The notes: a model not told the origin generated them from the letters alone. Positions 31,920 through 45,343 are shown, counted from the stretch's first letter. The stretch: 64,000 bases of DNA from Acheta domesticus (GCA_031308135.1 JAHLJT010009436.1:221789286-221853285), one strand, 5' to 3'. Made by a program: numbers and translations.

Positions 31920-34910
31920 TCTGCAATTAGGATTTCTAATGAATTATTTATTGGTTTATACTGAAAAGTAGTGGCATCTTTGGTTTTAAAAATGTTCTTT
32001 AAAATTAAGAAAATTCACATTTTTTTTGCTTTGGTTATAATTTCCTTACACCCCCATTTTTCTTCATGAAATGTCAAATCTTTCAAGACAATGGGCACAA
32101 TGAAATAGTGAATAACTGAAAACAGATAAGTGTTTGTTTTATTAATTGTATTACTTTATTAAAATTTGGTGTTAATACTACAAAACCAGTTAATAAGAGC
32201 GAGCAATAAAACACCTGGGGCCCACTCCCTTTCATTTAAAGAAAAAATCACAAAATTTGGTTTTGTAGAATACTCAAACATCTGTCTACATGAACACTGT
32301 TTAAAATATGAAGATTTCTGTAATTTTCTACATGTCAAAGGTTTTAATGAAAATCAGCACAATTATGATACTTGTAAATACCTTTACTTCTATTCAAGAA
32401 ATAATTTTCAGCCATTTTCCAGAAATTTTTGAAAATGTCACAGGGCTGCATGTAAAGCATCCCAAAAAATTAAAATATCGTAATTATCTCCACAAAAGGC
32501 ACAACTAGATCGTACTTTGGATGTATTTACCAAGTTTGAGCTCAAAAGCTTCCAACCTCACAGTTGTGGGTGTGACACATTCTGACATTCCAGGTATAAA
32601 ATTGCATGTATCCTCTCCACCTGCACCAATCTTTACTGTATTTAAAGCCATGCTAACAGACCCTAAACATGACATGTGTGCAGAGTTACAGCTCAAAAGA
32701 ACCTTAACCATAGATTTTACAACCAAACATCAAAGATCAAATTGTTGAGGTGATTCCAATACCATTTCTCCCTATATTATGGTATACAGAGGACAAAGTG
32801 AAAATAGTTGGATGTGTATTTATGTTTTCATGTTCCAGATTAACTTTTTAACATGGAAAAATTCATGCCAACAAAACAGTAGGTGTTATTTCTATATCAG
32901 GAAAAACAGTACTTTGCATTTAAGATACTGTTTTAACTTCAAGAGGGGAGTGGGAAGAAAGTGAAATTTGCAAGAAAAATTTTCATGCAATGCACAATGT
33001 ACACATATTACATAAAATATGACCTGACCAGGCACTGCAAGCAAGATGTGCAAGGGTTTTTAATAAATGATTGTGACAAATAAATACATGGGCAATCCCA
33101 TGCATTCAGCTAGTCACCCAATGAAGTATAAATTAATTGTGAATACATACTTTACCTAAGCAGTGTGTATGAAGTGCTTATCTGGCTAATTCATGATTAA
33201 CCAGTGATTTTTTTATGTCATTCAAAGTGGGTGGATAAAGTCCTATCTAGAAGACAGTTTGAAGCATATTTCAGATTCTGGCCAAATGAATTTCATCTTA
33301 GTCAATACAAGGTGGCTGGGGTTTCTGTACATTAAGGTGAAAAGGAATATACACATGATACAGTAAAACCTGTCTAAGGCAGAATCTCTGTAAGACAGAA
33401 ACCTACCATCCTGGAAAAAATATCTCAGAACAGAGCAAGTTTCCTTATATCTACAAGCTGGAAATCTAACATGGAAAAGGCATTGTTTTTAGATAACATA
33501 AATAGATTGTTACCTGGCAAAGACGGAAATTTATTTTTAAATTTCTGACACTATCTTTGGAGTGGCATAGTTTGAATGGTCACATCTTGAGAAATTAGAG
33601 TGAACGATGAGTTGTTCCTCTTATATCTGCTGTCAGGGAATCATTGACATACATGGAGACTGTTTCACTGCAAATATCTCATCTTTTGCTTTGATTTTCA
33701 AGGATGACAAATGTTTACTAAGTGTATAAGAAATGTTCCAACTTATAATCAAATATGCAGGAGAAGAAACATCCCAGTTTAGCAGGTGGTTGGCCAAGTC
33801 TCCCTACACCTACCAATACAGGTGGCAATACATCTGTGCTTTGTATTAGATTTATGTATTGCATACTAAACAGACATTTCTTGTCCAAATACACAATAAC
33901 AAAAATACAAATAGGCATTGGAATAAAAACAAAAATAAAATACAGTTTACAATTGATTCAATCTAATAAAATTTGGGCAAACATAAATGTTATTTATAGT
34001 ATACATACAATGCATAAATTTATAAAATTTAAAATAGAATTTTTTTTTAAAATCTGTGGATTGTTGATCTCAAGCATTTTATAAAACCACTCAAACCAAG
34101 GTAGATTAAAATGTATATTTAAAAAATAAAATAAATAGATTTAGATTAAATTGTTACACAAAAGTAGTAGAAAATTTTATTCTCTTTGAAATGGTTTGGA
34201 ATGATTTTTCTACAGGATTCAAAAGAGTTTTAGAGAGAAAAAAAGTCAGAAAAATATGGTTATTCAGGTCTTCTAGAGTTAGCAGAGGGTCTGGGAGGTT
34301 GAAAACTTTGTTTTACTAGTACCTTGGTACATACAACATACCCAAAGAAGTTTTGTGACATTTTTCCAGGTAACCCCCATTTTGAGTACTTATCAACTGG
34401 ACTATTAGGAATTTCAAAACTTTTTATTATGTCTTACACAACACATTTCTTAAGCCCTTTCTGGCCATTGAGTGTAAATTGGAGTAGTCCTTCATTAAGT
34501 TATTTGTTAGTCTTGTAATGTCGCAGTTGATGCTTTTTATCACTTTCACCAATTAGTAATCAGGATTTCAAGGCTGTCACCTATCCAGGAATCCAGTGTT
34601 TCTTGAATTGCTTAACTTCAATTACTTCACAGAGTGTTGTGGAGCAATTTGGCTAACAATGGAGTTTTGAGGTCGGCATCCTACTGTCATAGATTTTGCT
34701 CACCTATAAGATGGTTTATTCTGCTATGCTATTACTGATAGATACAAAATATTTCTTTATTATAATTCATTATTTCTTCAATATTACAATTTTGAACATA
34801 TAAAATTGAAACACATCCAATAATTTCCTGAAGCATAGCAGGGTGTGTAAAACATTATTTGTATTGAAACATTGTGAACTTTCATAATCAACTATTTTCA
34901 TTAAAGATTA
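31920..34910. other. AT-rich DNA with no recognised gene
   Basis: Inside the gene if last exon B is used. Open frames such as 32521-32748 show no domain I recognise and no supporting splice sites. A CAGTAAAACCTGTCTAAGGC stretch at 33360 resembles a pogo/Tigger-type terminus but no partner end was found. Confidence 0.4.
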
Positions 34911-34920
34911 ATTAAGTGTT
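34911..34920. repeat. Left target-site duplication of CR1-like LINE copy 1
   Basis: ATTAAGTGTT, repeated at 38979-38988 directly after the ATT tail; the first three bases could be tail. Confidence 0.7.
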
Positions 34921-35463
34921 AACCAAGGCAACCAACTAGAACCCAGTAAACAAATACAAAAAATACAGAAGGTTGCCCAAAAAACAAATGTAGTAATGAC
35001 CACTCTGCCCCCCTGGCACAACAACACCCTTGTCAACAACGAAATTAAAAAAGCCAACAACAAACTTACACAGCATCTGAGAGACACACAAATTACATTA
35101 ATAAATCTGGACTTTCTCTCAGAAACTCTATTCACCCGGCATGGTCTCCACCTGAGACAAGCTGGCAAACAAGCACTAGGATGTAAGTTAGCTACACACA
35201 TCTTAGAGGCTCCTTCATCTTCTCCCTTAGCACCATCTCCTCCCCTCTCCACGCCTTCATCAACCCCTGCTCCCTCCTCACCAGCCCCTTCTCCTACTCC
35301 CCCAAACTCAGACTCATCCCCTATTCCTGTAACTCCCACTCCCACCTATGCTGTTGTAGCAGCTACTCCTGTAATCTCCCAAAACTCTCCCACAAAACCC
35401 TCTCGATCCACATCCTACAACCTACGGGCTGGTCCAAAACCTATCCAGCACCTGAACCTGTAG
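34921..35463 (+). pseudogene. ORF1 of the CR1-like LINE, 5' truncated, SGNH-hydrolase-like
   Basis: The frame is open from the element's first base. It reads TNVVMTTLPPWHNN and later LFTRHGLHLRQAGKQALG. The GLHL..xGK block is the last conserved block of SGNH/GDSL hydrolases, in which a Asp-x-x-His pair is catalytic; here the Asp position is His (HGLH). A Pro/Ser-rich tail follows (about 35209-35400) and the frame ends at TAG 35461-35463. ORF1 of CR1-type LINEs often carries an esterase domain. The same reading frame continues into ORF2 after this single TAG. Confidence 0.68.
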
Positions 35464-38407
35464 CAAACAACCACTCCTACACCAGTCACTGAAAAAAACA
35501 GCACCTTTAAGATTCTACATCAGAACATTCGATCTTTAAAAAACAAAATAGCTGAAATAGAAATTATGTTAAAATACCACTCCAAACACACAAGTGCACT
35601 CTGTATAACTGAACACTGGCTTACGGAGGATCAAATAAAAATGACACAAATTCCAGGGTTCTATTTAGCTGGTTACTTCTGTCGTAAGGTCAAACACACC
35701 AACAGTAGTCATACGTATGGAGGCACATGCATATACCTGGCCAATAACATAAATTCTAAAGAAGTACTGAATTCAAACAGATAACATGCGACTCTGACAT
35801 GGAATGTTCAATTGTAGAAATTCCAAATCTAAACATCTTCCTCATAAGCATCTACCGAGCTCCTAATGGAGATCTGCATATATTCTTAAAAAACTTAGAA
35901 ATAATCTTGGATAAATTATCAAAGCGGACACATTACTCTATCATAATCTGTGGTGATATAAACATAAACTTCCTATCTACAGCTTACAACATTCACGAAA
36001 AGGACAGAAACAAACTAATAAACTTAGTACGCTCCTATAATCTTGATGCAATAATTGACACACCAACCAGGCAATCCAAGAACACGCAAACAGCAATAGA
36101 CCAAATCTTCTTAGACAAAACAAAACACACATATACAATCACCACTAATGATACGGGGCTCAGTGACCATAATGCACAAATACTCACTCTTCAAATAAAT
36201 TCCACCTCAATAAAAGTAAACCCAATAAAGGAGACTAGGAAATTTAATGCAAAAAACTTGAACAAACTCATCACGATGTTAACTAATGAATCATGGTCAG
36301 GGATATATGAAATATCTGACATCAATCTAAAGTTCAACACCTTCTTTAATACAATCAAACATCATTTCAACATCTCACATCCACTACAGTATCACAAAAC
36401 AAACAATACACAAAACAGTAAAGCATGGATAACCAAAGGTATAAAAATTTCTTGTGAAGAAAAAGAGAGCTTCATACACTCACAAAACAACACTCTTGCA
36501 ATCAACAAATAGTCAGCTACTATAAGCGATACTCAGCCATACTTAAAAAAGTTATAATAAAGGCCAAACAACTGTCAAATGATGAGTACATAAAAAAATC
36601 TAAAAATAAAACAAAAGCCATGTGGAACATTGTAAAAAAAACCTTAACAGCAAATGACAAAACAACACAAAATATTGAACTAGTTCATGAACACAAAAGA
36701 ATAACAAACCCTAATGAAACAGCGAATATATTCAATAAACATTTCTCTGAAATAGCTGGCAAACTTCTGCAAACAAGCAAACCAAAAACTACATCTCAAC
36801 AATCACCACCTTCTTTAAAAACTCGATTTCTAGTATGTATATCACAGAAACAACAGAAAAGGAAATACTTCAAATTATAAATAAAATGCAAAATAAACAA
36901 TCTGCTGGGATAGACAACATTCCAGATTCCTTAATAAAAAAGATTGCTCCATACATCATCAAACCACTAACATATTTATACAACCAATCACTAACTCAGG
37001 GCTCCTTCCCAAACATATTCAAAACTGCAGTAATTAAACCTATTCACAAGAAAGGTAACAAACAAGATGTAATGAATTATAGACCAATTTCACTCTTGTC
37101 AGGATTTTCAAAAATATTAGAAAAACTCTTCTATGAAAGATTAAAAAGCTACCTGATACACTGTAACATTATCACTGACTCACAACATGGATTCAGGGAA
37201 AATCGATCAACTGAAACTGCTATATTCGCGTTTATTAATGAAATCCTTATGGCACTAGAAAAAAAAGAAATTCCTGTTGGTCTTTTCCTTGACTTGTCAA
37301 AAGCTTTTGACACAATAGACCATAAAATTCTATTGTCAAAATTAGAATCTTATGGAATCCGGGGAATTGCTTATAACTGGATAAAATCGTATTTAACAGA
37401 CAGAAAACAAATAGTAGTGTTACCTTACCTAAAAGATAACAAAATAAACAATCATCACTCAGAACCAAGAGATGTGACCTATGGGGTCCCGCAAGGATCT
37501 ACACTAGGCCCAATTTTATTTCTCATATTTGTAAATGACCTGCCATTAATAATGGAAAACAACAAAACAGTACTTTTCGCTGATGACACGAATATAATAT
37601 TCAAAGAAAGAACAACAATATCCCTACAAGACAAAGCCAATTCTGCCATTGACAAACTAACTCAATGGATCCACCAAAACAAACTAGTACTAAACAAAGA
37701 CAAAACAATCACAATGCATTTCCGCAACACTCACTCCCAACAATACTCACCAAATTTAATGTTAGAGGGCAACAGTATAACACAAGCACAGAATACAAAA
37801 TTTCTTGGAATCACCATACAATCCAACCTCAAATGGATTCACACCTACAAGATATTAATTTAAAATTGAGCAAACTTAATTATGCTCTTAGAATAATAAC
37901 TAGAAACAGCACCATCGAAACAGCCCGAACAGTGTACTTTGCGAATGTGCACTCTGTTCTCAATATGGAATAATAATGTGGGGCCAAGCACCAGAGGCTA
38001 AGCAGACATTCAAATTACAAAAGAGAATCATCCGAACAATAACAAATACAAAAAGAACAGAGTCCTGTAGACCTCAATTCAAGAAACTTAACATACTTCC
38101 ACTGCCTTGTATATACATTTACGAAGTTCTCATGTTTGTAAAGAAAAATCTAATAAACAACAACACACCTTACAAATTTAACTCAAACTTACACTCATAC
38201 AACACAAGACAAGCATATAACCTTCATCAACCATTGTGCACAAGTACACTATGCCAAAAGGGTACATTCTCTACAGGAATACAATTCTTCAATAAATTAC
38301 CTATATATCTGAGAAACATAACAGGAATACACAACTTCAAGAATAAACTTAAACACTTCCTTGGCCAAAAACTTTTTTATAATGTTCAGGAATACATCAG
38401 TAACTAA
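35464..38407 (+). pseudogene. ORF2 of the CR1-like LINE: endonuclease and reverse transcriptase, frameshifted
   Basis: It starts in ORF1's frame. FKILHQNIRSL (35509-35541) is the first APE-endonuclease motif and lies upstream of the first ATG in frame (35566). Later motifs are TEHWL, SIYRAPNGD and GDIN, then SDHNA. RT motifs are [32 protein letters not shown] and FADDTN (near 37577-37591). One-base indels break the frame near 35773, 36455, 36815, 36858, 37834 and 37961. Copy 2 is intact at several of these sites, and most lie in A or T runs. TAA ends it at 38405-38407. Confidence 0.85.
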
Positions 38408-38956
38408 TATGTACAAACTTGATTTCAGGTGCTGCAGTAGGACTAGGTGTAGGAATAGAAAAAACCTGGCCAAACCTGCCTCCTGCTCCTTACCATTTCA
38501 AGATTGGACAATTATATGCTAACATTATTACTTATATGTAGCTGTTATGATAATTAATATTATGTACTATTTTATGTGTTATTTTTACTATTATTACTAT
38601 TACTATTATTATATTATAGTTATTGTATTATAGTAGCAGTAGAATGACAGTAACAAGTAATTTTAATTTTACATTAAACATAAAACTACAATTCTAAAAT
38701 GTTAAATATTTTGCTACTAAAAATAATTGTATACTGTATAATATCTTAATCTACCTGTAAAAAGTATTGTAGTATAATTCTTAGGGCAATGACTCCATCT
38801 CGATCAGGTTTTTTCTGTCCAGTTTCCCTGGTCCTTTGAGCAAATGCTGAGATGGCCCCTTGCTTTGCTTCTGGACAGTAAATGTAACTTCCCTCTCTCC
38901 ACCCAATATACATTGACTCGTCATACACGATTGTAATTGTATATGTGACTCAATAA

Positions 38957-38981
38957 AATTATTATTATTATTATTATTATT
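38957..38981. repeat. (ATT)n tail of CR1-like LINE copy 1
   Basis: Simple-repeat 3' tail directly after the CAATAAA-type end of the 3' UTR; the same tail ends copy 2. Confidence 0.85.
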
Positions 38982-38988
38982 AAGTGTT

Positions 38989-40123
38989 TTCTAAAAATAC
39001 TACTGTGATTGATAGCATCAGAAATCTGCAAGGGTGCTTATTATTCCAAAAGAGTAATTAGTATTATTCTGATTGATAAATCATTGATGGTCAAGTTTCA
39101 CTACCTTTCAGAAATAGTTACAATACTTTCAGGGTAATTTGGAACATGGAAATGGTGAGAATTTGTGGCATATGATTCTTGTTAGATAAATACAGCAAAA
39201 AATAACATTTTTTTTTAAATAAAATTTAACAAAAATGAAGGTTACAATTAATTTTTCTTTCAAACTCAGAATGTAATCAAAATTACCTTTAAAATGCAAT
39301 CTAAAAAAAGGTGATATGTCTATGTACAAATACAGATGTTGACAAAATATTAGCAACATTTTGATCTTTTATTTTATTTTAGTTTTTATTCATATATTTC
39401 AATTGATTTGTTTTTAGCAAAACAGTAGAGGTTCAATGGCAAATTCTTCAGTTAAACTCATCTTCTGTCTATGAAAATCTCTTCACAAGTGACTTACTTC
39501 ACAATCTGCAAATGTTCTGCATTCCAAAAATCAGTGAATAATTGACCCCCATACAAAAACACCATTTATAATTGTTACTGAGGGGTGGGAAACTGCATTG
39601 CAAACAGGCATATTTTTAGGAGTAAGAAAGGAGACCCAATAAATCTCTCTTTTTCTCTTCTTTTTTTCCTCTATGTGGTAAAATATAGGGAAAATAGAGT
39701 TACTGTAAAATGTGAATGTAAAATACTGATTATGGTAGTCAGTTGTAAAGAGGTGACAATTGGAGTTGTGTTCTGCCTTCTTTAATCCATCTATGTGGGG
39801 CCCTGGATGAGTGTGGTAGCATTGCTAGTAGCATGGCTTTAAGTGAATGGTTTGGTCAGCAGTAACCGTTGGATCAGGAAGCAAGCATAGGGTTTTCTGT
39901 GAAGCATGCAACGGGAGCAACTGTATTTAGGCTTGCACTTCCCAACTTGGCAAATTCTGTATCCTGAAAATGCATTGCAGTGCATGGCATCTTCAGAATA
40001 ATAATAATATAATAATTATTATTATTATTATTATTATAACAATAATAATAATATGAGAACTGAGGAAATGGAAATAAAATTATATATATATGTATATATA
40101 TATATAAGTACATATATACGTAC

Positions 40124-40185
<62 letters not shown>

Positions 40186-42011
40186 TGCAACCACGAAGAA
40201 ATTGAAACAAACACCTAACAATATAAAATAATTGAAATGAAAACCATGCAGTAAAAAAGCAAAATGTCAATTTAACAAACTGCTAACTGGAAACACAGCA
40301 CCCAGCATCTGTAAATGGTGCACCACAGATAAGAGCAAAAGCCTTTCTGTCTTGAGAGGGCTTACGCGAATGGCAAGGAAAATTCATGCCATTCACCCAT
40401 GGCGTTACCGTGAACAGAAGTGAAAGGAAATTCCACTCTGGAGATGGCATACCATGCTGAAGGGTTAATGTGCAGAAGCACACTCAAGACTTTTCTCTGG
40501 GGGAGGGTACAGTTTGCATATGTCCAGCTGACCTGATGTTTTCTTATAAAAAATTTTTCATTTTTACTGAATATAAAATGTGTTTTTATTTGAACATTTA
40601 GAAATAATATTTACAATGTTAACAGTTGATATATTGAATAGAATATATTAATTGGAATGAGTATTAGTACCTATTTAATTTTATTGCAATAACAAATGCA
40701 ATGCAGGTGGACAAACTTCTGAATTTAGTTCAATGTCTTTTTCTAATACATAAAAATCAATGTTTGTTGGTTCATGTGTAATGTGCTGCCTGATTCACCT
40801 TGCAATAAAACTTTGTCAATTTATTGCTTGCATTTGCGGGAAGAACATAGGCATACTACAATTATTGTAACTCCACTAGATGGTGCTGCAACACATGATG
40901 GCACTTCAGTTAAATGCAATTCCCAATCCACCTGAGCTTCATTGATGCTGGGCGATGCCAAGTGATGTGGGGCGAGGTCGAGGAGGACAGGAGGAGTGGG
41001 CAGCGCAAGTTTATTAGAGGAGAGAGAAAAAGAGATAGGGTAAAAGGGAGACGGGAAAATAAGAGGGTGGAAAGAGAGGAGGGAGAAAAATGACAGGGAG
41101 GAAAGAGAAAATGGGGAAAGAAAGAGAGAGGAATATATCCAAACTTCTTTCTTCTGCGGCAGCAACCCACCAGGTACAAGCTAGTTAGTATATAAAATGA
41201 GTAAAAGCTATGTTTTTGAATATGTATCATTGGTGTTGGAGGACTGAAGCCCCATGTGCTCTCCCCCCACTCACACACACTCCCCCAGTGTGCCACTGCT
41301 CATGTACATATTCTTCAGTCTATCACAGAAATAAAAATACTATTTTTAAGAACAGAATTTTTCTGCTTAATATTCATATTGATCTGTAGAGATAAAGTGC
41401 TATTTTTTTCTCTGCATCTCTAATTAATCAAGAAAGTTCTACATTAGAAGTATATTAGTACTACTGACAATGAGTTCAGCCCCTATCATTCAAGTTATTC
41501 GTATTAATTTTTTGTCAGTGTCTGGGGTTGAACTTCAATGCTAAAACTGGTTTTCAAGGATTATATTACAACTTATCAGTAGTTTTTAATGCTGAATGGA
41601 TCCGCTAATATCCATGGTCAAATTTGTTTTATCTTACACTAAATTGAACAATCCCTTTAAAATGTTTCTCGAAAATCATGTACCTTGAAAAATTAAGTTG
41701 AATTTGTTTATTAGAGTAAGTAGTACTACCTAATTAATTTTGTTACAATTACAAAAGCAAGACTGGTGAACAAACTCCTTAATTTATTTTAATTCTGTGC
41801 ATTCATAATCTCTGAAACTAATTTTAGTTTCAAGTGATATTGATATCATGTGATACTGAAATTACTTTATAATCACAGAATTTCCTAGAAATCTGAAATT
41901 GTCCCAATCCTTTGACATTAAACCTAACACTTGAACAAATCTTTTCTGTTGTCTAGATATATGTGGGGGCTTCTTTTAGTATCTGATTATTAATTATAAT
42001 TCTCTTTCCAG
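38989..42011. other. AT-rich intron DNA upstream of last exon B
   Basis: Contains (AAT)n near 39999-40052, an alternating TA tract (40080-40184) and a purine-rich tract (about 41010-41130). Open frames over these are low-complexity. I see no gene. Confidence 0.5.
40080..40184. repeat. (TA)n microsatellite with CG/GTAC interruptions
   Basis: Alternating TA broken by GTACATATATACGTACGTG in the middle; the right half is a pure run of about 25 units. Confidence 0.85.
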
Positions 42012-42184
42012 GAACAACCCTTCTGTTTATGCTCACTGTTATGAGTTTTCATCAAGGGATATCAAATTCATTGCATGTCCCAAATCCGCAACCACTAGCA
42101 TCAGCACCCTCAATATCTGTAGAAGAATTTCCCCCTTCTTATGAAAACATCCAAAGGCAGAAATGTAATGCTGCCAGTTCATAA
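42012..42184 (+). CDS. LAPTM-like tetraspan gene, alternative last exon B (PPSY tail)
   Basis: Acceptor CTCTTTCCAG; entered in phase 1. It reads GTTLLFMLTVMSFHQG (rest of helix 4), then a tail with EEFPPSYENIQRQ and TAA at 42182-42184. Spliced to exons 1-4 it gives 205 residues with PPSY at 189-192. PPxY motifs recruit Nedd4-type ligases and steer LAPTM proteins to lysosomes (family knowledge). It is the closest match of the exon at 379-533. It lies 10.4 kb beyond exon A with a LINE between. It could be the original last exon of this gene, or the relic of a further paralogue whose other exons are lost; I saw no other copies of exons 1-4 nearby. Confidence 0.7.
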
Positions 42185-42556
42185 AATTTGAAATGTATGA
42201 ATATTATAATATAATTTCAAGAAATTGAAAATGAACTAATGTAACAACAAATTTAGTGTTGCAGTAATGTGTTTAAGTAACATTTATTTTCATTCATAAT
42301 TTTTATATACTTATAGTTACGAATCTTCATAGAAGTTTTCTTTGTTACTTCTTATTTCTTAATTTTTGTTTTGTCTAACTCAATGTAGTTTGTTATGATA
42401 CAATTATTTCACATTTAAAAAATAATTATTGCTAAAAATATAGTTCACCTACTACTCGTATATTTGACCCTTGTATTGAATTTCATTGAAGAAATTATTA
42501 ATTCTGAAATATAGTGACTGTCTGTATTGTAACATTTAATTGTAATATTTTTTTAA

Positions 42557-42562
42557 AATAAA
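42557..42562 (+). terminator. Poly(A) signal after last exon B
   Basis: AATAAA 373 bp after the stop, in a stretch similar to that around 798-803. Confidence 0.55.
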
Positions 42563-42836
42563 TTGTGTTGTTTAATTTCTTATGAATAAGAGACCTGTAA
42601 AAATATTTTAAGTAATTGTTACAAGTTCATCTGTTGAGGGAAAATACTTGTCAATCTTTAATTTACGATCCAACCAACAGTATCAACTGTACAATGTATA
42701 TTTTTTTTAGAATCATAACTTGTTCTTCTTATAAAGAACAATTATGAATCAATCTGTGGCAATATCCTGTTAGTATGGTATTGTACAACCAACAGAAAAT
42801 TCAGATGTTTCCCCACTATTCACAATTGTTTCCTCT

Positions 42837-43560
42837 CAGTGGCGTAAGTTCAACAGAGAAGGTCCTTGGACTGACAAAATAAAGGAGCCCTCAGATTAAA
42901 AACATGTCATTAATTTCATTTTGTGATTGTAATCTGAATTTTAGGAGTGAAAACATCTATTACAATAAATTATTAGTGGAAATAAATTACAATTTTTGCG
43001 GTTTCATGATATTTAAATTTTAACATTTGGTCTTTTCTTAATATTTACACATTTATCAATAACAGTAGAAATATTTTTTCAAACATAGATGTTTTTCAAG
43101 CTCAATTTATAAAATACCAATTATTTAGGCAGTCTTGTGCCAATGTGCTTTGTAAATAATTTTTAATTAGCTTTACTTTTGAGAGCATTGTTTCAGCTCT
43201 GACAAGCGTGACAGGAACCATGAAAAATAATGTGAATATTGTACACACAATGGAAAAACTCATTAATAATTTGCAATGGGTAGTTATTAATATGTTTACA
43301 AGATCTTCATCAGATTTTAGTCTTGAAATTTATTTTTGGAATGCAGTACTACATGGAACACAAATTCAAAATTTTCCTTTCCTTTTTTCAAGTTATGGGC
43401 TTCATTAATTTCAGACATTTTGTTAGAAAATGTAAATTTTGTTTAAGCTTGTAAAAATATCATATTGCTATTTAGGAATCATTCATTGATGAACATCTTA
43501 CAAGTCAAAGTCAGTTTAATGTAAGATTATTTTGCTTTTTATTTGAATCATGTGTGATAA
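42837..43560 (-). pseudogene. hAT transposase C-terminal fragment with one terminus
   Basis: Minus strand. MVPVTLVRAETMLSKVKLIK then NYLQSTLAQDCLNN (about 43100-43230) matches the hATC block (IPVTVASAERSFSKLKLIKN, then YLRSTMxQERLxxL). Upstream, GKENFEFVFHVVLHSK resembles the preceding part of ZMYM1-like hAT proteins. Stops interrupt the frame. CAGTGGCGTAAG at 42837 is a hAT-like end, correctly placed just downstream of the C-terminus. The other end and the 8-bp duplication were not found, so the upstream boundary is a guess. Confidence 0.55.
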
Positions 43561-43877
43561 TGGATCCCACCAATTAATGAATGCTAAAAACCAAAGAAAA
43601 CATAATTTCCTTATAGCAAACAGTAAAATGTCAGAACTTCTAGTATAATATTCATGACTCATTAAGCATAAGATTTAAAATACAAGCAGCACAGGGCACA
43701 ACCAGTGCAATGACAATTTCATCTAATTTTTTCTTTCTGAACACTTGTAAATTACACTCATAACTACTGCGCCAATATCTCCTAGACCTTTACATTTAGA
43801 TAAATCAATGCCTTGTTCATTTATGCTCTCCTATTGTTGATCTTCGACTTTCGTAAATCCTATGAAAGGTTCATTAA

Positions 43878-45164
43878 TTTTTACTTTCCCGTATACGTAC
43901 GTAATCACGGAGTGATATACGTAGTATGGGGAATGTTATGTAATGCTGCGCGAAAAAATGGCCCATTTTCGGCGGAAAAAAAATTAATTGCCGGGCCGTG
44001 AAAACGAATAAGTGGATAAAACCAGTTGCTAAATTAAGAAAAAAAATCCCCTAACACGTGGTGTAGCCAGAAACCCTGTTTTCTAGGTCCTTGATACCGA
44101 AAACCCAATTGAAAGGAAAACGTCCGTCTGTGAACACTGCTAGCGCCTAAACCATACGTACGATTTCTTCCAAAATGGATATTCCCGGTCGATCTGATTC
44201 TAGTCGAAGCTTTGAGATTTGAAAAAAGATTCTTCAAAATTTGGGGGTACTTTATATGAAGCCCCCCCTGGAATTTTCAAAATTTTCTCAAAGACTGCTC
44301 CAATTTTTTTTCTTTAAATTTCTTGTATGAATAGAGTAAAATACACTTATTTACATGGCATAGGTCCGATTTTCACGCATAACTCTGAATTTTCGAAAAT
44401 TGTGAAAGTTTGAATTTTTTTCGGCGTCTTTCTCCCGCTACAAAATTGAAGATAGAGATTTTTTTCTTCATATAAAATTTGTTCTGCATATTGAGTTCTT
44501 TCATAAAGGTCATGTAAATGTTTGTCAAAATTTTGGTAGCTTTCGTCAAGTAAAGTTTCTCGAAAACACTATCGTTTTCTGTGAAAAGCAGCTCAAAATT
44601 TCGCATTTTCAGAAACGCTCAAACGCCATTTTCTCGTATATGGCTGCAAATGTTTTCTTCAAACTTTTGTAACGGTTAGTGCTCATTACACTCTTTAGTA
44701 TAGCGTAAAGTTTATTTGTGTTATTTTTTTGTTTTTTCAAAAATTACATAATTGTAATTTTTTGAAAGATCTCTCACATCTTTAATATGCACATTACGAG
44801 CAATTTGTAAACATTATTATATTTGTGAGTGTAAGTTCTTCAAATCACTTCAAATAAAGTATTTTGAAAACTCGCATGTTTAGTAGCGCTAAAACGCAAT
44901 TTTCTCTTAAACGGCACATAATTTTTTTTAAAAAATTGCGATTTAGGACTAGGTTTTTGTGTTCTTTAATATTCTAAAATTAATGTTTCCGTTCTACCAA
45001 TAGGAAACCGAAAATTTAAGAAAATGACAAAAAAATGTACTTTTGGCGGTGATAGATGACAGCTGGCAAAAACGAGTTAGTGGCAATTCCGAATAGCTAG
45101 CGAAGACCAAGGAAATAGAAAACTAATACGGGAAAGTCTGTGCCATTCTGTAGCACCACTAGTT
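43878..45164 (+). mobile_element. TIR-bearing repeat family X, copy A (right end missing)
   Basis: Starts TTTTTACTTTCCCGTATACG, the same terminus as copy B at 58552. Shared sequence continues through GCTGCGCGAAAAAATGG and AACACGTGGTGTAGCCAG to an ACTAGTT word at 45159-45164, where similarity to copy B stops. It contains a ~50-bp segment (about 44172-44220) absent from copy B. Its minus strand has a frame (44237-44034) with GNIHFGRNR and QGFWLHHVLG, related to 47487-47726. Confidence 0.65.
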
Positions 45165-45343
45165 ATTTTAATCAGTTTGACGAATTCATTTTTCTCGATG
45201 GTTACATATCATAAACATTGACTTCATTGGTCAACTTTTCATTCATCTTGCGTCGTGTCAGTTATAATAAACTAGTGCTTCAACGGCACAAACTTATTTT
45301 TCGAATTATTTCTAAATTTGCAATTTCCGAAAATTCAGAGACT

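Larger units (their letters stand above)
34921..38978 (+). mobile_element. CR1/L2-like non-LTR retrotransposon, copy 1
   Basis: 4.06 kb between a 10-bp duplication (ATTAAGTGTT). It holds the 3' part of ORF1, an ORF2 with APE endonuclease and RT, a ~550-bp 3' UTR and an (ATT)n tail at 38957-38981. ORF1 is open right up to the 5' junction, so the copy is 5' truncated. The esterase-like ORF1 and simple-repeat tail suggest the CR1/L2 group; the exact clade is uncertain. Copy 2 at 52545-55244 is about 99% identical over the shared part, so both are recent. It lies between the two alternative last exons of the tetraspan gene, in the same orientation. Confidence 0.85.

Noticed and set aside
33360..33420. 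pogo/Tigger-like terminus CAGTAAAACCTGTCTAAGGC
   Set aside because: No matching opposite end or TA-flanked unit was found.
39874..40270. IYIYIY-rich ORFs
   Set aside because: Translation of the (TA)n microsatellite.
40821..41296. Leu/Phe/Ser-rich minus-strand ORFs
   Set aside because: Translation of a purine-rich tract; no conserved motif.
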